This document shows positions 1 to 5,195 of a DNA stretch of 11,250 nucleotides, one piece after another. The notes under the pieces are model-generated. The model saw nothing but the letters and a program-made list of their open reading frames with translations, ran no database searches and had not been told where the DNA came from. The stretch comes from JAJYZP01 sp049964535 (GTDB lineage Bacteria > Actinomycetota > Acidimicrobiia > Acidimicrobiales > Acidimicrobiaceae), in contig JBMFXG010000082.1 in NCBI GenBank assembly GCA_049964535.1, positions 1 through 11,250 on the forward strand, in the 5' to 3' direction. The first letter of the stretch is position 1, and every line of letters begins with the position of its first letter. A program made the position numbers and the translations under genes.

Positions 1-168
1 TCGTCGAACCATGGCCGCTCTCTTGTGGTGGTCGTGGAGTCCTTGTCTCTCCGCATGGTCCGCTCTCTCCTACCGCTTCGGTGGCGAATCTTTTGGACCG
101 ACTTGCGTCGTCTGCTCTGCGGTCCAGTGAGTCTGGGATCGGAAGTTGAGTCGTTGTTGAAGAGTTGA
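1..168 (+). other. possible 3' end of an upstream gene (unassigned)
   Basis: Two plus-strand frames are open from the left edge. One ends with TGA at 147-149 (about 48 codons, containing the peptide ANLLDRLASSALRSSE). The other ends with TGA at 166-168 (about 55 codons, rich in Leu and Arg, with higher third-position GC). Neither matches a family I recognise, and they cannot both be real. A partial coding end is plausible because the window starts mid-sequence, but base composition alone does not decide the frame. A hairpin with 7-bp arms (94-100 and 120-126) lies inside. Confidence 0.2.
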
Positions 169-560
169 GCCTTGGTTTGTGGAGCTCAGCCGTGCGAGAG
201 TGTCAACGTTTACAACGAACCGGAAGGACCAGCATGAGAGCTTTGTCCTCGACGAGCTTGCGAGAAGGAGGGGCGAGCAGAGCTCGTTGAGCTGGCCTGT
301 GGGTCGATTTGAGGGCCCATTGTGGTGAGGGGGCCCGGAGCCCCACGATCTCTGCACTGCAGCGAAGTTATCGCTCGGGCTCAGCGCCCGTTCGGTCTTC
401 CGACGAAGCATTTTTGTTCCCACTTCGATCGAAAGAATACCGGTGGGATCTGTGACGGAGGCGAGACGGTGCCGATCTCCGGTAGGGGCGATCCATGGAC
501 TGCGTTCCTTTTCCTCGACACAGTGAACTTTGCAGTGGTGAACTCTGAACCGTTCGCTCA
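150..560. other. unassigned, hairpin-rich stretch without a convincing gene
   Basis: No reading frame here gives a protein I recognise. A 164-codon minus-strand frame (70-561) and an 80-codon plus-strand frame (322-564) are open, but both lack a clear ribosome binding site and a family-like motif. The stretch is rich in short inverted repeats: a 10-bp stem with one G-U pair if read as plus-strand RNA (248-257 with 282-291), GGGGC/GCCCC (330-334 with 340-344) and CGGGC/GCCCG (376-380 with 386-390). It could be a structured RNA, a decayed gene or simply GC-rich spacer. It shows none of the signature motifs I looked for of RNase P RNA, tmRNA or SRP RNA. Confidence 0.3.
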
Positions 561-563
561 CTG

Positions 564-597
564 ACTCCTGCTGAGCTTGTGCATGATCAGCAGGAGT
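564..597. terminator. perfect 11-bp-arm hairpin, possible terminator
   Basis: The arms ACTCCTGCTGA (564-574) and TCAGCAGGAGT (587-597) are perfect reverse complements around a 12-base loop. There is no T run on either side, so it is not a classical intrinsic terminator; U-less hairpins are often proposed as terminators in actinobacteria. It is the farthest of three hairpins downstream of the sigma factor gene and could also stop plus-strand transcription coming from the left edge. Confidence 0.4.
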
Positions 598-636
598 GCA
601 GAGGGAGTTGCGAGCGGCACCGTTAGATATTTATGT

Positions 637-668
637 CACGCTCGAGTGGTCTGGCCCGTTCGAGCGTG
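637..668. terminator. perfect 9-bp-arm hairpin downstream of the sigma gene
   Basis: CACGCTCGA (637-645) and TCGAGCGTG (660-668) are perfect inverted arms around a 14-base loop. Seen on the minus strand, the hairpin is followed by an AT-rich stretch (about 624-636) but not a T run. It lies about 40 bases past the sigma factor stop codon and is a fair candidate for part of a terminator. Confidence 0.4.
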
Positions 669-680
669 CATGCTGGAGCA

Positions 681-699
681 ACGAACTCGGCGAGTTCGT
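681..699 (-). terminator. compact hairpin directly after the sigma stop codon
   Basis: ACGAACTCG (681-689) and CGAGTTCGT (691-699) form a near-perfect palindrome with a single central base; as RNA it would fold as an 8-bp stem with a 3-base loop. On the minus strand it begins 11 bases after the sigma factor TAG codon (710-712), the usual place for a terminator or 3'-end-stabilising hairpin. It has no U tract. Confidence 0.45.
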
Positions 700-709
700 G
701 AAGCTTCCT

Positions 710-1633
710 CTACGCAGCTGGAGCTTTGAGACCTGGGTGATCGGCGAGCCGGTCGAGAGCCGAAGCCTCGAGGCGTCGAGCTCGACGAGGGCCGATCCCG
801 AGCATTCGGGCGGTCGCCTCCAAGGAAGCGGGACGCTCACCATTCAGGCCGAAGCGAAGCGTCAAGACCTTGCGCTCGAGTTCGTCAAGCTCCTCGACGG
901 CTTGGCGAAGCTGCTCACGTGCGAGAGAGTCGTCAACAGTGTCCTCAAAGTTGGTGTCTGGTCCAACGACGAGATCTCCAAGAGAGGTCTCACCCTCGGG
1001 TCCTACCGCCTGATCGAGGCTTGCGACGACTCGAGCGGCGTGGCGAACATCGGAGAGCTGCGATGACGACAGATTGGATGCCTCAGCGATCTCGTCCTCA
1101 GATGCCGCCCGACCGAGATCTGCTGCGAGCTCACGAGAGACGTTGTCTACTCTTCTCGATCGCTCAGCTGCCTCCATGGGCAGGCGAATGGCCTGGCCAT
1201 GGTTGTGCACGGCACGCTGCAGAGACTGTCGGACCCACCAGGTCGCATAGGTCGAGAACTTGAAGCCCCGGCGCCAGTCGAACTTCTCTACCGCACGAAT
1301 GAGCCCGAACGTTCCTTCTTGAATGAGGTCAGAGAGCTCCACTCCTCGGTCTTGGTAACGACGAGCCCAGTGAACCACAAGGCGAAGGTTGGCCGCTACC
1401 ATCTCGGCCTTAGCGTATTCATCGCCCTCGCGCACTCTCTTGGCCAGCTCGACCTGCTCGTTTGACGATGGGAGAGGATGTTTGGCGAGGTCGTCGAGGA
1501 ACAAGCGAACGGAGTCCGCCCCGAGTCCAACAGAGGCGAGTGCCGTCTCTAACTCGGTCGTGCCTCGCTTCTTCTTCGTCTTCACCTCAGGGGTAGAATC
1601 GGTCTCTTGTCGAACTTCATTTTTAATCGCCAT
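710..1633 (-). CDS. RNA polymerase sigma factor, sigma-70 family, group 2 (SigA/SigB/Hrd-like)
   Basis: This 307-aa protein directs RNA polymerase to promoters. After a charged N-terminus (1-35) come region 1.2 (about 41-70, SVRLFLDDLAKHPLP), region 2 (about 75-145, with DLIQEGTFGLIRAVEKFD and FSTYATWWVRQ), region 3 (about 150-225) and region 4 (about 240-300, with LTLRFGLNGE and a helix-turn-helix near 270-296). There is no long region 1.1, and the length fits a non-essential group-2 factor such as SigB or HrdA/C/D rather than the primary SigA. Compared with E. coli sigma70, the recognition helix reads GPRRARRLEA where TRERIRQIEA is typical, and the region 2.4 residue equivalent to T440 is Gln. 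The start is ATG 1631-1633, with only a weak purine-rich ribosome site. It is a single-gene unit, divergent from the LolA/ABC operon. The family is certain; the exact sigma class is inferred. Confidence 0.95.
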   Translation of the reverse strand: MAIKNEVRQETDSTPEVKTKKKRGTTELETALASVGLGADSVRLFLDDLAKHPLPSSNEQVELAKRVREGDEYAKAEMVAANLRLVVHWARRYQDRGVELSDLIQEGTFGLIRAVEKFDWRRGFKFSTYATWWVRQSLQRAVHNHGQAIRLPMEAAERSRRVDNVSRELAADLGRAASEDEIAEASNLSSSQLSDVRHAARVVASLDQAVGPEGETSLGDLVVGPDTNFEDTVDDSLAREQLRQAVEELDELERKVLTLRFGLNGERPASLEATARMLGIGPRRARRLEASALDRLADHPGLKAPAA

Positions 1634-1672
1634 AAAATCTCTCGCTCTTTACCGTGTAAATCGTGACGCTGT

Positions 1673-1702
1673 AGTATAACACTCGAATGGTTGAGAAGTT
1701 CC
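1673..1702 (-). promoter_or_regulatory. candidate sigma-gene promoter: ECF-type GGAAC-N17-GTT overlapping a TATACT -10
   Basis: On the minus strand GGAAC (1698-1702, within GGAACTT) is followed 17 bases later by GTT (1678-1680), the spacing and core seen at actinobacterial ECF promoters of the SigE/SigH/SigR type. The same place carries TATACT (1673-1678), a five-of-six match to a housekeeping -10, but without a good TTGACA. Transcription would start near 1666, about 33 bases before the ATG. In Mycobacterium tuberculosis sigB is transcribed from promoters used by SigE, SigH and SigL, so the analogy is reasonable but not proven. Confidence 0.45.
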
Positions 1703-1785
1703 ATCGATTACTCATTCTTTATCGGAGAGTGTGGTTGGGAAACTTGAGACTTGGATGAGTGACACCTTGGAGTTCCGCTAATTAA

Positions 1786-1809
1786 GGAATTTCTCGTAGC
1801 GGGGGCGTT
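1786..1809 (+). promoter_or_regulatory. weak ECF-like promoter motif toward the LolA/ABC operon
   Basis: GGAAT (1786-1790) is followed after 16 bases by GTT (1807-1809, in CGTTAA), resembling the GGAAY / CGTT signature of actinobacterial ECF sigma factors. It would give a leader of about 150 bases before the GTG start at 1968. Such short motifs occur by chance, so this is a suggestion; it gains some interest because the divergent sigma gene has a similar motif. Confidence 0.25.
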
Positions 1810-1978
1810 AACATGGTTGAGGTTGCGTGAGTCGCAAGCGTTCGTTTCGACGTTTGAGGTTTTCGCCTAATTGCTCAGCGACATGGTTGTCGTCCCGCCG
1901 GAGAAGTAGTTCTTCGACGAGTTGAGAGCGGAGGTCACGCAAGGCGTTGTGACCGGGAGGTTGTACGGTGTTTCGCAC
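1808..1978 (-). CDS. possible small charged protein (doubtful)
   Basis: A minus-strand frame ends with TAA at 1808-1810 and could start at GTG 1976-1978, giving 56 codons. The peptide looks helical and charged (for example SQLVEELLLRRDD and ENLKRRNERLRL), unlike the low-complexity look of most shadow frames. There is no Shine-Dalgarno sequence before the GTG, and the frame is open farther upstream opposite the LolA-like gene. It would lie between the two divergent genes, in the same direction as the sigma factor and ending upstream of its promoter. It may be a chance frame. Confidence 0.18.
   Translation of the reverse strand: MRNTVQPPGHNALRDLRSQLVEELLLRRDDNHVAEQLGENLKRRNERLRLTQPQPC
1933..1960 (+). 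promoter_or_regulatory. leader hairpin next to the LolA-gene ribosome binding site
   Basis: GGTCAC (1933-1938) and GTGACC (1949-1954) form a perfect 6-bp stem with a 10-base loop. It abuts the ribosome binding site GGGAGG (1955-1960), which sits 7 bases before GTG 1968 and fixes that start. The hairpin could affect translation initiation, but no known riboswitch is recognisable. Confidence 0.35.
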
Positions 1979-3104
1979 TAGAAAATTCGTTCGTATTGCA
2001 GTTCCTGTTGCACTCGGTGGGTTAGCGCTCGGGGCTGCGCTTGGAACTCCGTCTCTGGCATCTGCGCAGAGTCCGACCTTACCAACCGTGACTACGACAC
2101 AGCTTGTGACCGATGTGCTGTCCACGAAGCCGGCTCCCCTGAGTGGCACGGTCGTTGCCAGCGCATCGTTGCTTGGCTCACTCTCCTCGTTGAGTTCGCA
2201 GCTGCCGGGAGGTGTGTCGCTCCCTGGTGGCACCGCCACCGTGAACGTGTGGGTGGGGGCGTCTCGGCAGTTCAGAGCCCAGATCCTCAATAGCTCCTCA
2301 GAGCGTGACCTCTACGTCAATGGTTCTGCGACGTGGCTGTGGAACTCCTCGTCCAACCAGGCGATTGAGCTAGTCCCGTCGTCTACAGCGCAATCCTCTA
2401 CTGTCTCGCCCTCTATGGCCACCTACGATCCGCAGGTCGAGGCGACCAATCTCTTGAAGGCGCTAGCTCCGACGACCAGCATCTCACTTGGGACTAATAC
2501 CTACGTGGGTGGACGACCTGCCTACGTGCTACGCCTCACTCCTTTGGACCATAACTCTCTCTTCGGATATGTCGACATCTATGTAGATGCATCGACCTCT
2601 CAGGTCCTCGGAGTTGACGTGGTGGCTTCAGACGGAACGCAGGCTCTCTCGGTGAAGTTCTCCGGAGTCACCTTTGCGGCACCGAACCCAAATGTCTTCG
2701 TGTTCACTCCTCCTGCCACTGCTTCGGTGAAGAAAGAAGTACTTCCGTCGACGACGACGATGAGTGGCTCAACGGTGCCAAGCTCGTCGAGTTCATCGCC
2801 TTCAACGAGCCCACTTTCTTCTCTACAAGGGGTCAAGTTCACTCCTTACGGTCATGGCTGGTCAACGGTTGCGGTCAGCAGCTCCGGTGCGTATAGTTCG
2901 TTGATCACGGGGCTTTCGACGAAAGATCCGCAGGCAGTTGGACTACTCAAGGGTGCACTACAGAGCGTGTCAACGCCATTCGGTGAAGGTAAGTTCCTCT
3001 CGACGCCCCTCGTGGACGTGCTGGTTCTCCCGAATGGAACGATCCTTGCCGGATCTGTCAATGAGACTGAGCTACTCGCCGACGCTTCGTTGGTGGCAGG
3101 GTGA
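1968..3104 (+). CDS. secreted LolA-like (outer-membrane lipoprotein carrier fold) protein
   Basis: The 378-aa product has a clear Sec signal peptide: basic FRTRKFVR, a hydrophobic core (10-26) and an ASA cleavage site near residue 33. There is no lipobox Cys, so it is probably released or loosely wall-held rather than lipid-anchored. Residues about 40-250 fit the LolA/LolB/RseB-type half-barrel found in actinobacterial LolA-family proteins; GRPAYVLRLTP, VDIYVDASTSQVLGVDV and a closing FVFTPP are characteristic. A Ser/Thr/Pro-rich linker (about 258-286) leads to a C-terminal part (about 289-378) with GHGWSTVAV and a repeat of the LolA-like end, LVDVLVLPNGTILAGSV. GTG 1968 is chosen because of the GGGAGG site 7 bases upstream. 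An ABC transporter follows directly, the usual actinobacterial arrangement, suggesting a shared substrate. Neither that substrate nor any lipoprotein-carrier role is established by the sequence. Confidence 0.85.
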   Translation: MFRTRKFVRIAVPVALGGLALGAALGTPSLASAQSPTLPTVTTTQLVTDVLSTKPAPLSGTVVASASLLGSLSSLSSQLPGGVSLPGGTATVNVWVGASRQFRAQILNSSSERDLYVNGSATWLWNSSSNQAIELVPSSTAQSSTVSPSMATYDPQVEATNLLKALAPTTSISLGTNTYVGGRPAYVLRLTPLDHNSLFGYVDIYVDASTSQVLGVDVVASDGTQALSVKFSGVTFAAPNPNVFVFTPPATASVKKEVLPSTTTMSGSTVPSSSSSSPSTSPLSSLQGVKFTPYGHGWSTVAVSSSGAYSSLITGLSTKDPQAVGLLKGALQSVSTPFGEGKFLSTPLVDVLVLPNGTILAGSVNETELLADASLVAG

Positions 3105-3134
3105 TCGATTGGCTAGCTCGTACTAGCACAGCGT

Positions 3135-4103
3135 TTGGACTTAGAGGTGGCTGATGGTCTTGCTCTAGCGAGTCAAGCTATCTCGGGTCAAGGGCTTACT
3201 AAACGATTTGGTCCGAGGGCGGCGGTGGACGACATCTCGCTCTCGGTCCCATCGGGGTCTGTCTTCGGTTTTCTTGGTCCCAACGGTGCTGGCAAGACGA
3301 CGACGATCCGAATGCTCGTCGGCTTGATCTTCGCCGATAGTGGCGAGTTGACGTTGCTCGGAGAGTCAATGCCGAAGGCGGGGAGAAAAGTTCTTCGCCG
3401 AGTTGGGTCGATGATTGAAGGTCCGGGGTTTGTGCCATACCTCTCTGGCGAGGATAATCTTCGTCGATTGTTATCGGCTACCGGAGCTTCCAGTCGGGAC
3501 CAGAAGCTGTTTGCTCGCCAGGCTCTCGATCGAGTCGGTCTAGGACCTGCAGCGGATCGTAAGGCGAAGCAGTACTCGATGGGCATGAAGCAGCGGCTCT
3601 CTCTGGCTTGGGCGTTGGCTCTACCTCGGGAGTTATACATACTCGATGAACCTACGAATGGACTCGATCCATCTGGGATGCGCGAAGTGCGAGAGGTGGT
3701 CGCCTCGCTTGCGCAGGAAGGTTCAACGGTCTTCGTCTCCTCTCACCTCTTGGGTGAGGTGGAGCAGATCTGTACGCACGTCTCGTTTATGACTCAGGGA
3801 AAAATTGTGTTGAGCGAAAGTCTCTCTGAGCTGAGGTCTCATCATCAGCGCCACCTCGAGATCGTGACCGATGATGGAGTCCTGGCGAAGACGCTCCTGT
3901 TGGAGCTTTCTCAAGATCTTTCGATCGACGTTGGTGCAGACAATGTGTTGCGTGTGCGGGGTCTTGATGCCGGTCCAAAGGATGCGGTCATCAACCGTCA
4001 TCTCGTTGAAGGTGGTGTGGAGGTATCCTCGTTCGTCTCTATCGCAACGAGTCTTGAAGACCTCTTCGTTGAGTACGTTGGTGAGGGTTTTGATGTTCGC
4101 TGA
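3135..4103 (+). CDS. ABC transporter ATP-binding protein (ABC-2 exporter type)
   Basis: A 322-aa cytoplasmic ATPase that powers the permease encoded next. With TTG 3135 as residue 1, it shows Walker A GPNGAGKTT (48-56), a signature motif YSMGMKQRL (147-155, the SMGMKQRL variant common in drug, lantibiotic and antimicrobial exporters), Walker B LYILDEPTNGLDP (167-179) and the switch His in SSHLL (204). A C-terminal extension of about 90 residues after the nucleotide-binding domain is usual for this class. The start is uncertain: TTG 3135 and GTG 3147 are both in frame after a TAG at 3114-3116, and neither has a good ribosome site, so translation may be coupled to the LolA-like gene ending 30-42 bases upstream. 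The end overlaps the permease start by 11 bases. Function as a transport ATPase is certain; the substrate is unknown. Confidence 0.95.
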   Translation: MDLEVADGLALASQAISGQGLTKRFGPRAAVDDISLSVPSGSVFGFLGPNGAGKTTTIRMLVGLIFADSGELTLLGESMPKAGRKVLRRVGSMIEGPGFVPYLSGEDNLRRLLSATGASSRDQKLFARQALDRVGLGPAADRKAKQYSMGMKQRLSLAWALALPRELYILDEPTNGLDPSGMREVREVVASLAQEGSTVFVSSHLLGEVEQICTHVSFMTQGKIVLSESLSELRSHHQRHLEIVTDDGVLAKTLLLELSQDLSIDVGADNVLRVRGLDAGPKDAVINRHLVEGGVEVSSFVSIATSLEDLFVEYVGEGFDVR

Positions 4104-4893
4104 GGAGCTTCGCCGGACCTTTACTCGGCCAAGAAATCTCGTGATTTTGGGTTTGATCGGCTTAGTCCCGATTCTGCTCGGTGTGGTCGTCAAGACCCTG
4201 GGTGTCGGTCACGGTGGGGGAGGTCCTCCATTCTTCGGGCAGATCACTGACAATCCAGTCTTCTTGGTTCTGGTTGCGCTTTCGACGATGCAGACGTTTC
4301 TCTTACCGTTGCTCATCGGCCTTGTGGCCGGTGACAGCGTTGCTGGAGAGGCTTCGAGCGGTTCGCTCCGGTATCTTGTGGCCGCACCGGCAGGTCGAGT
4401 TCGCATCATTGCGATCAAGACCTTGGTTGTGATGCTCTTTACGCTCGCTGCAGTCTTGACGATCGCTTTGACCGGTGGAATCACGGGTTCCCTCCTCTTC
4501 CACGTTGGCAAGATCGTCACGCTCTCTGGTTCTGTGGTGTCAAACGCACGGGGCGTCGTCTTGACTATTGAGGCCGCTTTGACCGTCGGTGTCTCGATGT
4601 TCTCCGTTGTTGGGCTTGGACTTTTCGTCTCGACCTTGACCGATACTCCCGCTGCTGCGAGCGCCGTGGCAGTGGGAGTTGCGATCATCACCGAGATTCT
4701 CGGTGGAATTCCTCAACTCGTCCATGTGCAGCCGATCTTGTTGTCAACCTACTGGAGCTCCTTTACTGATCTCATGCGGACTCCTCAGGTATGGCACGGA
4801 GTCGGCCGAGACGTCTTGGAATCCTTTGGTTGGTTAGCTGTGACCGTGATAGCAGGAGCGGTGAACTTTGCGAAGAAGGATCTTCTGAGCTGA
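4093..4893 (+). CDS. ABC-2 family transporter permease
   Basis: A 266-aa integral membrane protein with about six hydrophobic segments: near 17-34, two between about 53 and 82, one near 110-130, one near 155-185, and others near 190-210 and 240-260. The loop with SGSLRYLVAAPAGRVRIIAIKTL-like character (residues about 90-112) matches the cytoplasmic coupling region that ABC-2 permeases carry after the second or third helix. ATG 4093 is chosen because GAGGG lies 5 bases upstream and the gene overlaps the ATPase by 11 bases, a sign of translational coupling. The ATPase and permease would assemble as a 2+2 transporter. The length fits half-transporter ABC-2 subunits (250-280 aa). The substrate cannot be read from the sequence. 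Confidence 0.92.
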   Translation: MFAEELRRTFTRPRNLVILGLIGLVPILLGVVVKTLGVGHGGGGPPFFGQITDNPVFLVLVALSTMQTFLLPLLIGLVAGDSVAGEASSGSLRYLVAAPAGRVRIIAIKTLVVMLFTLAAVLTIALTGGITGSLLFHVGKIVTLSGSVVSNARGVVLTIEAALTVGVSMFSVVGLGLFVSTLTDTPAAASAVAVGVAIITEILGGIPQLVHVQPILLSTYWSSFTDLMRTPQVWHGVGRDVLESFGWLAVTVIAGAVNFAKKDLLS

Positions 4894-4954
4894 TCAATCT
4901 CTAACGGTCATAGGTGTAATCTCTGTGCCGTTGAAAGCTGGTAACACAAGCGTT

Positions 4955-5036
4955 GATCTCTCCGTTGAGGAGCTTGGCGAGAACCACCGTGGAGCGCCAC
5001 GAGATAGCCCGAACCACCGATCTCTTCGTCGAGGAG
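4955..5036. repeat. near-duplicate 18-bp element, with a repeated GAACCACCG
   Basis: GATCTCTCCGTTGAGGAG (4955-4972) and GATCTCTTCGTCGAGGAG (5019-5036) match at 16 of 18 positions. GAACCACCG occurs at 4981-4989 and again at 5011-5019. The second 18-mer is also an imperfect palindrome. They may be operator or RNA stem copies, or a local duplication; no known regulator site was recognised. Confidence 0.4.
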
Positions 5037-5064
5037 GGATCGTTGTGTTGGTCTGTGGCGATTC

Positions 5065-5105
5065 CTCAAGCGTGTCGTGACCCTGCATGTCACGACACGC
5101 TTGAG
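5065..5105 (+). terminator. perfect 17-bp-arm hairpin, likely terminator or regulatory stem
   Basis: CTCAAGCGTGTCGTGAC (5065-5081) and GTCACGACACGCTTGAG (5089-5105) are perfect reverse complements around the 7-base loop CCTGCAT. The stem would be exceptionally stable. No T run follows. It sits 172 bases past the permease stop and 91 bases before the gabD ATG, so it may end the ABC transcript, shape the gabD leader, or be a palindromic protein-binding site. Confidence 0.55.
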
Positions 5106-5195
5106 TCGAAGCGCTGTGACTGTCGGCCGAACTGAGGTAACTTGTGACGTGATGGCGAACTGTTGTGTGGTTGGCGCTAGGCGGTGGAGGTAGCA

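Larger units (their letters stand above)
1634..1967. other. divergent spacer between the sigma gene and the LolA/ABC operon
   Basis: These 334 bases hold the sigma promoter candidate on the right-to-left strand and, left-to-right, an ECF-like motif at 1786-1809. Two short leader frames start with ATG: 1813-1830 (5 codons, after a GGGGG at 1801-1805) and 1883-1909 (8 codons); both share ACATGGTTG. Two small hairpins are present (TTGCG/CGCAA at 1823-1837, and the one at 1933-1954 listed separately). A possible minus-strand small ORF is listed separately. Confidence 0.4.
4894..5195. other. spacer between the ABC operon and gabD
   Basis: About 300 bases without a convincing gene. It contains a near-repeat pair, a very strong hairpin and a small CGTGG/CCACG hairpin near 4988-5001. 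Plus- and minus-strand frames of about 60-100 codons are open but have no family resemblance, and the plus frame runs through the perfect inverted repeat. I see no clear -35/-10 pair for gabD; its promoter presumably lies between about 5105 and 5180. Confidence 0.4.

Noticed and set aside
215..240. SRP RNA-like CCGGAAGG tetraloop
   Set aside because: Only the GGAA tetraloop and two flanking pairs match; the conserved bases on both sides of the SRP helix 8 loop are absent.
70..561. 164-codon minus-strand frame as a protein gene
   Set aside because: No recognisable motif, no clear ribosome site, a patchwork amino-acid composition and hairpins throughout; treated as chance.
322..564. 80-codon plus-strand frame ending at the 564-597 hairpin
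   Set aside because: The end just before a hairpin is suggestive, but there is no family likeness, the start lies in a GGGGC hairpin without a convincing ribosome site, and the upstream frame is broken at 310-312.
596..1066. 156-codon plus-strand frame opposite the sigma factor
   Set aside because: It is antisense to a clear sigma-70 gene and has no independent support.
4953..5135. 60-codon plus-strand frame in the spacer before gabD
   Set aside because: It runs through the perfect 17-bp palindrome (giving the peptides ACRD and ACHD by symmetry), begins with a TTG without a ribosome site and resembles no family.
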